Positions 42,658 through 51,563 of a DNA stretch of 64,000 nt are shown here, piece by piece. The notes beneath the pieces were generated by a model that ran no database searches, was not told the origin of the DNA, and saw nothing but the letters and a program-made list of their open reading frames with translations. The number at the start of each line of letters is the position of its first letter. Position 1 is the first letter of the stretch. The translations under genes and the position numbers were made by a program. Where the stretch lies: positions 1-64,000 of the forward strand of contig CAJMNI010000006.1 of the NCBI GenBank assembly GCA_905214735.1, in the 5' to 3' direction. The DNA comes from an uncultured bacterium (GTDB lineage: Bacteria > Bacteroidota > Bacteroidia > Bacteroidales > Muribaculaceae).

Positions 42658-42885
42658 TCAGGGCACGGGGTCATAGCCGCTTCCGCCCCAGGGATGGCAA
42701 CGGCATATCCTCTTTATGGCGAGCCAGCCACCCTTCAGCGGACCATATTTCATGATTGCCTCCACGGCATATTGGCTGCAAGTCGGAGTGTATCGGCAGG
42801 ATGGCGGAAGCATTGGCGAAATCGCCCCCTGATAGAATCTTATCGGCAGGATAGCGATCTTTCTTATTACGGTTTTCGCGTTCAT
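42658..42885 (-). CDS. yidD: Membrane protein insertion efficiency factor YidD
   Basis: A 75-residue small protein with the invariant family pattern: [20 protein letters not shown] near residue 15, then [18 protein letters not shown] and the end [16 protein letters not shown]. It sits on the inner face of the membrane by an amphipathic helix and assists YidC. It lies next to rnpA on the same strand, as usual; rpmH is not adjacent here. Confidence 0.95.
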   Translation of the reverse strand: MNAKTVIRKIAILPIRFYQGAISPMLPPSCRYTPTCSQYAVEAIMKYGPLKGGWLAIKRICRCHPWGGSGYDPVP

Positions 42886-42933
42886 TGCGACTCCTACTTT
42901 TTTTGAGGCACAAGCCCTGCGGCTCCTCCTGTT

Positions 42934-43401
42934 TTATTTTTGCAGTTTCTTGGCAAGCTTGGCGAGCAGACGTCTCATTTTCGCCTCGATTTCAGCATAG
43001 GGGGCGTTATCTTCGCCGAGATAGACGAAAGCGAGCTGAAGCGACCGGACATCTCCGAGAGCCGCTATCTCCTCTTTCAGCGGCAGACGGCTGAGGCGGT
43101 AAGCCTCGCGGACACGACGTCGAATCAGCACCCGGTCTACAGCCCGGCGCCGCTTCTTCTTCGGCACCGTGATCATCATCTGTATCTCCCCTATGCCGGC
43201 GGGGATGCCATGCGAAAACATTCCGTCGAGGTCTTCCTGCGTGACGGCGCGCCATGTGAGCCGCAGAGGGAATTCATAGATGGTCTTCCCCTCCTTGAAA
43301 AGAGAGTCCACGAGCGTGCGCAGGCGCAGGCGCTCCTCCTTGCGAAGAGTGAGGCGAAGAGTGGGCCTCGGGGCGGGGATGTCTGACTGATATGTTTCCA
43401 T
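42934..43401 (-). CDS. rnpA: Ribonuclease P protein component
   Basis: Protein cofactor of RNase P, which trims tRNA 5' ends. 155 residues, a little long for the family. It opens with LRKEERLRLRTLVDSLFKEG near residue 18 and carries the RNR motif variant RAVDRVLIRRRVREAYRL near 105, the basic helix that binds tRNA leader and M1 RNA. Followed by yidD after 48 bases. Confidence 0.93.
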   Translation of the reverse strand: METYQSDIPAPRPTLRLTLRKEERLRLRTLVDSLFKEGKTIYEFPLRLTWRAVTQEDLDGMFSHGIPAGIGEIQMMITVPKKKRRRAVDRVLIRRRVREAYRLSRLPLKEEIAALGDVRSLQLAFVYLGEDNAPYAEIEAKMRRLLAKLAKKLQK

Positions 43402-43471
43402 TTCACTGCAAATTTACACAAATCCCCCCATATTACGAACAAAACGGAGACGAAAAAAATATATTGCTTTT

Positions 43472-44443
43472 TCAGCCGGCATCGTCACCGGCATTCTTGC
43501 CGACCTCTTTGCCAAGATTGGCGGCGTTGCGTTGCCAACCCTCGAACTTGCAGCGTTTCACGGCCGAGCGGCGGAACATCTCGCGAAACTCCTCCTCATC
43601 CATACTCCGGGCCCCGGCCGCGTCGAGCGTCAGCATTTCCGGCCTGAACAGCAGTTCGGGAAGCGTCTTTTCCGGATCGCCTTCCCGGCTGTAGGGGCAG
43701 ACCGTGACGCAGCGGTCGCATCCATAGAGAGTCTCCTTCCCGGCCCGGGTCGACATAGCGGCCACTCCCCTGCTGTCCCATGGGCCGCGGTGCTCGATGG
43801 TGAGATAGCTCAGGCAGTCGCGGCAGTCGATTATTCCGGCTTTCAGCGCTCCGGCCGGACATACTTTCCCACATGCGCCGCAGTCAAGGCAACCGGTGGT
43901 CAGCTCCCGGTCGGGCTCAAGCTCGAGCGTGGTGAGAATCTCGGCTAAAAACACCTGATTTCCAGCTCCGGGCACCACCAGCATCCCGTTTCTCGCGATA
44001 AATCCAAGACCGCTTTTCCGCGCCCAATAGCGTTCTGCTATCGGAGCGGTGTCCACGCATATCCTGAACCCGTCTCCGGTGGCTGAAAAAGGGGCGATAG
44101 CGGCCTTCAGACGCTTCCTGATCACGTCGTGGTAGTCCTCTCCTCCGGCATAGGCTGAAATGCGGGGAAACGAGGCGGGACGCTTTTTCGGCTGGCAGAA
44201 GGAGAAGGCCAAGGTGACAATCGTTTTGGCCCCGTCGAGAAGAAGACGCGGGTCGCGGCGGATGTCAAGGTGGTTGCGGAGATAATCCATGCCGGCGACG
44301 CGGTCGCTTTGGGCAAATTCCAGATAGCTTTGCCAGCAATCGTCATCGACCGGAACGGCCGCGGCAAATCCTGCCGCCACTGCTCCGGCGGCGAGGCAGG
44401 CCTCCCTTATTTCCTGCCGAAGTCGGCCGGGACTTCCCCCCAT
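43472..44443 (-). CDS. queG: Epoxyqueuosine reductase
   Basis: Last step of queuosine synthesis in tRNA: cobalamin-dependent reduction of epoxyqueuosine. About 323 residues from the ATG at 44443; two earlier in-frame ATGs (44458, 44473) would only lengthen the overlap with the RNase H gene end. Two 4Fe-4S ferredoxin motifs are present: CLDCGACGKVCPAGAL near residue 183 and CDRCVTVCPYSREGDP near 238. The cobalamin-site segment RYWARKSGLGFIARNGMLV lies near 133. Cytoplasmic. Start is the only doubtful point. Confidence 0.92.
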   Translation of the reverse strand: MGGSPGRLRQEIREACLAAGAVAAGFAAAVPVDDDCWQSYLEFAQSDRVAGMDYLRNHLDIRRDPRLLLDGAKTIVTLAFSFCQPKKRPASFPRISAYAGGEDYHDVIRKRLKAAIAPFSATGDGFRICVDTAPIAERYWARKSGLGFIARNGMLVVPGAGNQVFLAEILTTLELEPDRELTTGCLDCGACGKVCPAGALKAGIIDCRDCLSYLTIEHRGPWDSRGVAAMSTRAGKETLYGCDRCVTVCPYSREGDPEKTLPELLFRPEMLTLDAAGARSMDEEEFREMFRRSAVKRCKFEGWQRNAANLGKEVGKNAGDDAG

Positions 44444-45108
44444 TTCTCCGTGTCCCATTTCAGGATCTTGCATCTGTAGGTGTGGGTGTTGAGCCAGGAG
44501 AGGGCGCGCTCCATCATCCGGAAGCTTTTCTCGTTATGAGGCGTGCGGGCGATGGTGGTCTTCACCTTTCGGTTGCGCACCCAAGCCATTCCCGTCACCG
44601 AATCGCTGTAGATGGTGTGCATTTCGCCGAGCTGCTGCTGGAGGGCGAGTGCATGGACAATGGCGAGAAATTCGCCGATATTGTTGGTCGACTTCTCGAA
44701 AGGTCCGACATGAAAAAGCTCTCGGCCTGTAAGTAGTTCCACTCCGCGATATTCCATTCTGCCGGGATTCCCGGCGCAGGCGGCGTCGACGGCCCAGCCG
44801 TTGAGGTCGATTTCCGGGAAACTCATATAGTCGGGGGCGTTTGAAGCCGGCATGTTGGCCCGCTGGGCTTCGAGAGAGGCTTCGGCGGCGCGTTGCGAGC
44901 CGTGAAGCAGATTGGTCAGCTCTCTCTTTTCGGAGCTCCTTGTCCCCTTGCGGAACGCTTCGGCTGCCTCTTCGGCGCTTGCAAAGCTCTTGAAGCTCGC
45001 TCCGGGATAATCGTCAACTTGCTCGAGGGCGTCGTTGAGGTCTGTGTATATCCCCGGTTCGCGGCCGACCCAGACCACATAGAATCTTTTGGAATAATTC
45101 ATGGCCAT
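44407..45108 (-). CDS. rnhA: Ribonuclease H with N-terminal viroplasmin (hybrid-binding) domain
   Basis: Degrades RNA in RNA-DNA hybrids. A 233-residue fusion: residues 1-50 are a caulimovirus viroplasmin-like hybrid-binding domain (KRFYVVWVGREPGIYTDLND, FKSFASAEEAAEAF), then an RNase H1 domain from about 90. Active-site acids are seen at WAVDAAC, NIGEFLA and YSDSVTG, with the last Asp in WDTEKWGEVPADFGRK. Its end overlaps the start region of queG. Confidence 0.93.
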   Translation of the reverse strand: MAMNYSKRFYVVWVGREPGIYTDLNDALEQVDDYPGASFKSFASAEEAAEAFRKGTRSSEKRELTNLLHGSQRAAEASLEAQRANMPASNAPDYMSFPEIDLNGWAVDAACAGNPGRMEYRGVELLTGRELFHVGPFEKSTNNIGEFLAIVHALALQQQLGEMHTIYSDSVTGMAWVRNRKVKTTIARTPHNEKSFRMMERALSWLNTHTYRCKILKWDTEKWGEVPADFGRK

Positions 45109-45110
45109 GG

Positions 45111-46127
45111 TCAGTTCTTGTCGGTTTCACCGCATCCTGCCTCGTGGCGGAAATTGTAATCGTGGCGCAGGCGGTCGAATTTATCGGGGGCTATCCGGAG
45201 GGCGTCGTCATCATCGGCCGGGTCGTAGGAGTCGAGGATCATTTGCTCCGAGAGACCGGCGGGTTGGCGGTATTCCCCGGCGAGCCCCTCCTTGTCGATT
45301 TCCACGCCGAAATGGCGCTCCACGGCTTCGAGGACCATGCGGGTGGCGCGCTGTTTACCTTCATAGGAATATCCGGCGATATGGAAAGTGCCATATTCGG
45401 TGAGGTCGAGAAGGGAGGCGTCGATTTTCGGCTCACCTTCCCAGGTGTCGACAATCGCGCGGATGCGGCGCTGCGAGAGGGCATCTTTAAGGGCGTTGCC
45501 GTCGACCACGGGGCCGCGGGCGGCGTTGACGAGAATCGCTCCCGGCTTCATCAGCGCGATCTCCCGCTCCCCTATCAGATGATAGCTCGGGTGGCGGCCA
45601 TCGCGCGTCAGCGGAGTGTGAAGGGTCACCACGTCGCAGCTCGACAGCAGAGTGTCGAGGTCGGTATAGTCGTCGATATATCCCCCCTCTTTGCGGGGAG
45701 GGTCATTGATCAGGATCTCGGTGCCGAAATGCTCGCCCCAGCTTCTGACGATGCTGCCGACATTGCCGCAGCCTACGATGCCGAGCTTGTGGCGCTGCGG
45801 GTCGAACCCCTTGCGAAGGATGGCCGACCAGACATATTGCGCCACTCCCGGAGCGTTGCAGCCGGGGGAATTTTCCACCGCGATGCCGTTGGCGCGACAC
45901 CATTCGATGTCGATCTGGTCGGTGCCGATCGTGGCCGTGGCCACGAGCTTCACCGACGAGCCTCCGAGCAGAGCCTCGTTGGCGCGGGTGCGCGTCCGGA
46001 TGATGATCGCGTCGGCGTCTCTGACGTTCTCGGGCGTGAATCCGAACTGGTCGGCATAGCTCACGTCGGCCACCGCTTCAAGGCGTCCTTTGATAAATGG
46101 TATGTTCTCGTCTACTATTATTTTCAT
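45111..46127 (-). CDS. pdxB: Erythronate-4-phosphate dehydrogenase
   Basis: NAD-dependent second step of deoxyxylulose-5-phosphate-dependent pyridoxal phosphate synthesis. 338 residues; the start at 46127 gives the family opening MKIIVDENIPFIKGRLE, while the longer frame overlaps the membrane protein gene. The NAD-binding loop is GIVGCGNVGSIV near residue 117; PGCNAPGVAQYV near 90 and FHIAGYSYEGKQRAT near 250 are specific to PdxB among D-2-hydroxyacid dehydrogenases. Ends 2 bases before the RNase H gene starts. Confidence 0.93.
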   Translation of the reverse strand: MKIIVDENIPFIKGRLEAVADVSYADQFGFTPENVRDADAIIIRTRTRANEALLGGSSVKLVATATIGTDQIDIEWCRANGIAVENSPGCNAPGVAQYVWSAILRKGFDPQRHKLGIVGCGNVGSIVRSWGEHFGTEILINDPPRKEGGYIDDYTDLDTLLSSCDVVTLHTPLTRDGRHPSYHLIGEREIALMKPGAILVNAARGPVVDGNALKDALSQRRIRAIVDTWEGEPKIDASLLDLTEYGTFHIAGYSYEGKQRATRMVLEAVERHFGVEIDKEGLAGEYRQPAGLSEQMILDSYDPADDDDALRIAPDKFDRLRHDYNFRHEAGCGETDKN

Positions 46128-46164
46128 ATCGCGGAAGATGCGTTTGATGCTTTTGCCGGCGGAG

Positions 46165-47145
46165 TCATGCCACGGAGGCCGTGAAGAATCCCCCATACAG
46201 GGCCGCCGCAACCGGAAGCCATATTTTCCAGCTCTTCACGTTCCAGAGGGCGAATACATTGGCGAACTGCACTGCGGCAATCATATAGAACGTGGCCATA
46301 TAGGCCGTCATGTTGTTGAAGTCGATGGCCATCATCGCCACGCAGGCTAAGCCCATCAGGTTGAGGCTCGTGTTGAAGAGGCGGCGCCGCGAATTGCCGG
46401 CGTAGAGTTTCACCAGGTTGTTGAGCCCGAAGAGCAGGGCGAAGAGTGCCGTCACCGAGAGGTTGACAATGCCGGAAAAAAGCTCCATCTTCGAGGAATA
46501 TCCCTCGAAGAGATTGGTGAAGGTCGGGATATTGATTGATTCGAGAGGAATGAGGCCCAGTCCGATGCCGACCCAGTAGGGAGCCACGAGCCCCATGAGC
46601 AAGGCTAACAGTTCGCGGAAGCGGAAGCATTTCAGAGTGATTCCGATCGCGATATAGACCGGCGCCATGAACACGAAGGCATACTGGAACATCGACCCGA
46701 TCGACAGCATCGTGGCGATAAGGAAGAAGCATTGCGAGGCATTTCGCTCCTTGAAGGAGCCGAATGTCAGGGAGATGCAGTATAGATTGACCGCCGCCAT
46801 AATCACCGAAGATGTCAGCATCCCCGAAATCCAGGGATTCGAACAGCACATCACGACGAAGGCCGAGATCACCACGATCGAAGGGTTCGGGATAAACGTA
46901 TATGCTTTGTTGGCAAGATAGAGGCCGAAAGCTGTCAGGGCGATAAAGGCGAGGTTGAGAGTCCACGACACCTCCGGGATCAACGGCCAGAGATTGGGCG
47001 AGGGCAGGCAGAGTCCCATCCGGCCCGAGAGCTGTGTCTGAGGGCCGGAGAAGAATCCGACGGCGCTCATTACGGCTGCGATGAGAATAGCCGCGAAGAG
47101 AACGCCCTGGCCGGGCATCGTGGTGCGTCGGTAGCTCGTGAACAT
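46165..47145 (-). CDS. Polytopic inner membrane protein, function unknown
   Basis: A 326-residue protein with about 9-10 transmembrane helices (for example GVLFAAILIAAVMSAVGFF near residue 14, IVVISAFVVMCCSN near 89, FQYAFVFMAPVYIAIGITL near 151) and the membrane-loop motif YWVGIGLGLIPLES. No transporter or enzyme signature recognised; it may belong to one of the Bacteroidetes-only DUF membrane families. Its ATG overlaps the stop of the RNA methyltransferase gene (TGATG), so the two are translationally coupled, and pdxB follows closely. Confidence 0.75.
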   Translation of the reverse strand: MFTSYRRTTMPGQGVLFAAILIAAVMSAVGFFSGPQTQLSGRMGLCLPSPNLWPLIPEVSWTLNLAFIALTAFGLYLANKAYTFIPNPSIVVISAFVVMCCSNPWISGMLTSSVIMAAVNLYCISLTFGSFKERNASQCFFLIATMLSIGSMFQYAFVFMAPVYIAIGITLKCFRFRELLALLMGLVAPYWVGIGLGLIPLESINIPTFTNLFEGYSSKMELFSGIVNLSVTALFALLFGLNNLVKLYAGNSRRRLFNTSLNLMGLACVAMMAIDFNNMTAYMATFYMIAAVQFANVFALWNVKSWKIWLPVAAALYGGFFTASVA

Positions 47146-48746
47146 CAATCCTCTTCAGATTCTTCCCGTTTCTTTCTCTGGCGGAAATGCACGGGCGAAA
47201 TCACCTTCGAAAAGTCTTCAGAAATCCTGGGGCCACGGTTGGGCACGGTTTTCGGCCCGCGGTCGTTTCCGCGGCGGAAGGGTTTGCGGTCGCCACGGTC
47301 GTCACGGTCGTCACGGCGGAATGGCTTGCGGTTGTCACGGTGGTCGTCACGGAAATCGCGTCGTTCCTCCCTGTCATCGCGGCGGAATGGCTTGCGGTCG
47401 CCACGGTCGTCGCGGCGGAACGGCTTGCGGTCGCTCCGGTCGCCACGATCGTCACGGCGGTCAGGCTTCTTATATTTGTCGTGGCCGCCAAACTTGCGGG
47501 TCTCGCGTTTCCATTCGTCGTCGCTGAGGCGGCGCATCTTGCGCGGACCTCTCTCCTCTTCCTCTCCTTCGCCGAAGTGGCTCACGCGCCCTCCTTCGGC
47601 CCGGAAATCGGAATAACTGCCGTCGAACATCACATATTCGCGCAGCATGCATTCGAGGCTGCCGTTGAGCAGAGGAATCTTCATCGACGGCTTGAGCCCG
47701 ATGTTGTCGAAAGTCTCGTCGTCGAGGCCGATGATCCAGGCGTGCCAGCCGGGGAAATTCTTCTTGAGCGACGAACCGATCGAGCGGTAGAGCTCGGAAA
47801 TGTCGTCGGGCTTGAGGCGCTGTCCGTAAGGGGGATTCATCACCATCACTCCAGGCTCGGGATTGTCGGTCCAGTCGGCGAGCGGACGGCAGGTGAGCTC
47901 CACCATCTCCTCCACCTGGGCCGACTTGATGTTCTTGCGTGCGATTGCCACGGCCTCCGGGTCGATGTCGCCGCCATAGATCTTGAAGGCGAACTCGCGT
48001 TCCGAACTGTCGTCGTTGTAGAGCTCTTCAAAAAGCTCCTTGTTGAAGTCGGGCCATTTCTCGAAGGCGAAATGCTGCCGGTAGATTCCGGGGTTGATGT
48101 TGGCGGCGATAAGGGCGGCCTCCACGAGGAAAGTTCCCGAGCCGCACATCGGGTCGGCGAAATTGCAGTCGCCGCGCCATCCGGTCTTCATGATGATTCC
48201 GGCTGCGAGCACCTCGTTGATCGGCGCTTCCGTCTGCTCGGCGCGATAGCCGCGCTTCGACAAGGGTTCGCCGCTCGAATCGAGCGAGATCGTCACCCGG
48301 TTGTCCTGGATGTGGACGTTGAAAAGGATGTCGGCTCCCGCCACCCTGATCGACGGCCGTTCGCCGCTCTTGTCGCGGAAATGGTCGACGATGCCGTCTT
48401 TCACGCGGTAGGTCACGAACTTGGAATGAGTGAAATCGGCGCTGTTGACAGTGGAGTCTATGGCAAACGTCGTCGAGGTGTCCATATATTTCTCCCAGTC
48501 GATCTCGCGGACGATGTCGTAGAGTTCGTCGGCATTGTAGGCGGTGAATTTCTCAATCGGCTTGAGGATCCGCAGGGCGGTGCGGCAGCAGAGGTTTGCC
48601 TTGTACATCATTTCGAGGTCTCCCTCGAAACTAACCATTCTGGTGCCCATTTCCACGTTTCCCGCCCCGAGCGAGATGAGTTCGTCGCGGAGCACGTCTT
48701 CAAGCCCTTGAAAGGTCTTGGCCACCATTGAAAAGCTGTTTTCCAT
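47145..48746 (-). CDS. THUMP-type class I RNA methyltransferase with Arg/Asp-rich tail
   Basis: A 533-residue protein similar to the N-terminal half of RlmL, which makes m2G2445 in 23S rRNA. The THUMP RNA-binding region covers about residues 40-160, then the Rossmann methyltransferase with DPMCGSGTFLVEA near 198 and the catalytic NPPYGQRL near 304. From about residue 425 the protein is a low-complexity tail made of RDDRGDRKPFRR-type repeats, with alternating charges as in RNA-binding tails of helicases. The tail DNA is repetitive. The second half of E. coli RlmL is absent, as is usual in this group. Confidence 0.85.
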   Translation of the reverse strand: MENSFSMVAKTFQGLEDVLRDELISLGAGNVEMGTRMVSFEGDLEMMYKANLCCRTALRILKPIEKFTAYNADELYDIVREIDWEKYMDTSTTFAIDSTVNSADFTHSKFVTYRVKDGIVDHFRDKSGERPSIRVAGADILFNVHIQDNRVTISLDSSGEPLSKRGYRAEQTEAPINEVLAAGIIMKTGWRGDCNFADPMCGSGTFLVEAALIAANINPGIYRQHFAFEKWPDFNKELFEELYNDDSSEREFAFKIYGGDIDPEAVAIARKNIKSAQVEEMVELTCRPLADWTDNPEPGVMVMNPPYGQRLKPDDISELYRSIGSSLKKNFPGWHAWIIGLDDETFDNIGLKPSMKIPLLNGSLECMLREYVMFDGSYSDFRAEGGRVSHFGEGEEEERGPRKMRRLSDDEWKRETRKFGGHDKYKKPDRRDDRGDRSDRKPFRRDDRGDRKPFRRDDREERRDFRDDHRDNRKPFRRDDRDDRGDRKPFRRGNDRGPKTVPNRGPRISEDFSKVISPVHFRQRKKREESEED

Positions 48747-48855
48747 CGGGTTCGTTAGCTACTGTGTGCGTGTTGTAAGGTGAAAAAATATTGTTGAAGT
48801 GATTTTTAGTGTCGGAGTTGATATTTGCAGTGCCGGCGGGAATTTCGGACCGGGG

Positions 48856-50223
48856 TCAGAAAATGATTGCCGATGTGCCGGAATCCTCCTCTTTCTGCGG
48901 CTGCTGGGGAAGTCCGTCGCCGTCGCTGAGCTTGTCGAGCGTGGCGTTGAACGAGGCGTGGCGGTTATAGGCCGGCGTCCGTTCGATCAGGGCGATCACC
49001 TCGTGGTCGTCGAACTGCGAGGGTTTCAGCACTGCATATTTCATCTTCATGGCGTCGATCTTCTGCGTGCGCAGCTTGTCGCGGCCATAGACTTCGGCGA
49101 TCACCTCCTCGTCTTGCGACTTGCTTGTCTGAGGCTTGGGCGCTTCCTGAGGGGTGTCGTTCATCACGATGGTGTCGTCTTTCTTCCCTTCGCGGATTGT
49201 CACGTCGAAACCGGAGGCGAGCACCGTCACTTTCACCTTGTCTTCGAGCGAGGGATCGTCGCCGATGCCCCATTTCACGTCGATGCTCGAGGGAAGTTTC
49301 GAGGTGAAGGCGGTGATTTCCGACATCTCCTTGGCCTGGATCGGGTTCTTGGAGTCTTTCGAACACATGAACTTGAAGAGCAGACGCTTCGAGGTGGTGA
49401 TGTCGTGGGCTTTCAGCAGCGGCGAATGCAGGGCGTTTTTGATGGCGTCGGAGATGCGGTGTTCCCCCTCTCCCATCGCCGTGGCTATGATGGCCGATCC
49501 GCTGTCTTTGAGCGTGGTCTTGACGTCCTGGAAGTCGACGTTGACGTAGCAGGGTTCGGATATGATTTCCGAAATCGAGCGGGCAGCGTTGGCAAGCGTG
49601 TCGTCGGCTTTGCTGAAGGCGTTGAAGAAGTTGAGGTCTTTGTAAAGATCGATCAGGTTCTCGTTGTTGATGATCAGCAGGGCGTCGACATGTTTCTTCA
49701 TCTCGTTGGCGCCGTCGAGAGCCTTTATGATTTTCTTTTCCCCCTCAAACATGAAAGGCACCGTGACGATGCCGATCGTCAGCATTCCGGCCTCTTTCGC
49801 CACCTGCGCCACCACGGGAGCGGCTCCCGTGCCGGTGCCTCCTCCCATTCCGGCGGTTATGAACACCATCTCCGTCTCGTCGTTGAAGAGGGCGGCAAGG
49901 TCCTCGCGGCTCGCCTCGGCGCATTTGCGCCCCACTTCCGGCACGTTGCCGGCTCCGAGGCCGTGGGTGATGTCTTTGCCGAGCAGGATCTTCGTCGGCA
50001 CAGGCGACATCGACAGCGCCTGCCGGTCGGTGTTGCAGACCACGAAATTGATGTGGCGTATCTTCTGCTGATACATGTAGTTGACGGCGTTGCCTCCGCC
50101 GCCTCCGATGCCGATCACCTTGATGATCGCTCCGGTCGGGTCGCTGTGGGCAAATTGCGACGCATCGTTGAACTCGCTCATCTCCTGAGCATCGTCTATA
50201 TCGTAATATCTTTTATCTTCCAT
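48856..50223 (-). CDS. ftsZ: Cell division protein FtsZ
   Basis: Tubulin-like GTPase that forms the division ring. 455 residues. The tubulin signature GGGTGTG lies at residues 127-133 (AGMGGGTGTGAAPVV), preceded by IGIGGGGGNAVN at 37. The T7 synergy segment VDALLIINNENL lies near 188. The C-terminal linker is long and the last segment (RTPAYNRH, then SGTSAIIF) differs from the E. coli type FtsA-binding tail, as usual for Bacteroidetes. Last gene of the dcw cluster in transcription order, 14 bases after ftsA. Confidence 0.97.
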   Translation of the reverse strand: MEDKRYYDIDDAQEMSEFNDASQFAHSDPTGAIIKVIGIGGGGGNAVNYMYQQKIRHINFVVCNTDRQALSMSPVPTKILLGKDITHGLGAGNVPEVGRKCAEASREDLAALFNDETEMVFITAGMGGGTGTGAAPVVAQVAKEAGMLTIGIVTVPFMFEGEKKIIKALDGANEMKKHVDALLIINNENLIDLYKDLNFFNAFSKADDTLANAARSISEIISEPCYVNVDFQDVKTTLKDSGSAIIATAMGEGEHRISDAIKNALHSPLLKAHDITTSKRLLFKFMCSKDSKNPIQAKEMSEITAFTSKLPSSIDVKWGIGDDPSLEDKVKVTVLASGFDVTIREGKKDDTIVMNDTPQEAPKPQTSKSQDEEVIAEVYGRDKLRTQKIDAMKMKYAVLKPSQFDDHEVIALIERTPAYNRHASFNATLDKLSDGDGLPQQPQKEEDSGTSAIIF

Positions 50224-50237
50224 GTTCTATCCCCCTT

Positions 50238-51563
50238 TTATTCAATAAGATCGGAGTCGTCTTCTCCGGGACCGCTGAAAAACTTGGCGATTCTCTCGCC
50301 CCATTTCGACATCTTTCCTGACTTCTTCCTGCTCCTGCTTCTTGTCTCCTCCTGCAGGCGCTCCTCTTCGTTGGCTTCTCCGGTGACGGGGAGCTCCTCC
50401 TTATGAGGAATTTCAAGGCAGGAGATGTCGGAATTCATGGCTCCGGCGTAGAGGACTCCGGCCGTTTCCACAATTTCGGAGTTGAGGCATTTGGTGTCGT
50501 CGACCCTGATATATTGCGGAAGGTCGCCCCGGCGCACGGTCATGCTCGTGAGCTGCTTCATCAGGTCGGTGATGCCGTTGAGCTTCGAAGCGCCTCCGAT
50601 GCAGACGATGCCTGCGGGAAGCTCTTTTTCGGTGAGCCCGGCATAATATATCTGCTGGATCACATTGGCCACTATCTCCTCGGCGCGGGCCACGATGAGA
50701 TTGCTGACGTCGGCCATGCTGACGCCGTTGACATTGAGCGTAGAGGGCGATTCGCGCGGAAATGCGTTGCCCGAGGTGATCTTGATCTCTTCGGCTTTCT
50801 CTTCGAGCAGATGGCCGAGCGATGTGAGGTCGCGGGTGATGTTGCGGCCTCCGAGCGGCAGCGTGGTGAAATAGAGCAGGTGGCCGTTTTTATAGATTGA
50901 GACGGTGGTCGTCTCGGCCCCCATGTCGACGAGCATGCAGCCGAGGCGCTTCTCGTCAGGTTTGAGCACAATCTGGGCTGTGGCGAGAGCGGTCACGATG
51001 AAACCTGCTATCGGGATGTTGAGCTTCTCCTGGAGCGTGCGCGAGAGATTGCGCTTGAGCTCCGGGCGGCAGACGATCAGGTCGAACGTGGCCGTGATCT
51101 GGTTGCCGATCATTCCCTTCGGAGAAGTGGTCTCCTGCTTGCCGATGCGGTAGATGCGCGGAATGGCGTCGACCACCTCGAGAGAATTGTCCACGGCTGT
51201 GGTGAGGGCCTGGTCGCGGAGCTGCCCGAGGATGCGGTCGGTGATTTCCGTCTCCTCCTGAAGGATCATCTTGACCTCAGTGGTGATGCTGCGCACGGAG
51301 CGGCCCGAAAGCCCGACGAAGAGCTTCGAGATCTTGCGCGGAGTGACGGCCGGCTTGCGTTCGAGCCTCTCCAGAATGCGGGCGATCCTCATGGAGGTCT
51401 CCTCGAGATTCTGGATCACGCCATATCTCACGCTTTCGATGCATCTCTCCTGGTCGCAGGCGATGATGTCCATCCGGCCGTCTTCGTGGGCCCGGCCCAC
51501 GACGGCTATTATTTTAGAGCTCGCGACTTCTACGGCCGCTACATATTTCTCTTCATTCATCAT
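50238..51563 (-). CDS. ftsA: Cell division protein FtsA
   Basis: Actin-like membrane tether of FtsZ. 441 residues. Actin-fold motifs: AAVEVASSKIIAVVGRAHED near the N-terminus, MLVDMGAETTTVSIYKNG near 214 and IVCIGGASKLNGI near 324. The C-terminus is Arg/Lys/Ser-rich and ends with an amphipathic stretch (WGERIAKFFSG) that should bind the membrane. The start overlaps the ftsQ stop by 4 bases (ATGA). Confidence 0.95.
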   Translation of the reverse strand: MMNEEKYVAAVEVASSKIIAVVGRAHEDGRMDIIACDQERCIESVRYGVIQNLEETSMRIARILERLERKPAVTPRKISKLFVGLSGRSVRSITTEVKMILQEETEITDRILGQLRDQALTTAVDNSLEVVDAIPRIYRIGKQETTSPKGMIGNQITATFDLIVCRPELKRNLSRTLQEKLNIPIAGFIVTALATAQIVLKPDEKRLGCMLVDMGAETTTVSIYKNGHLLYFTTLPLGGRNITRDLTSLGHLLEEKAEEIKITSGNAFPRESPSTLNVNGVSMADVSNLIVARAEEIVANVIQQIYYAGLTEKELPAGIVCIGGASKLNGITDLMKQLTSMTVRRGDLPQYIRVDDTKCLNSEIVETAGVLYAGAMNSDISCLEIPHKEELPVTGEANEEERLQEETRSRSRKKSGKMSKWGERIAKFFSGPGEDDSDLIE

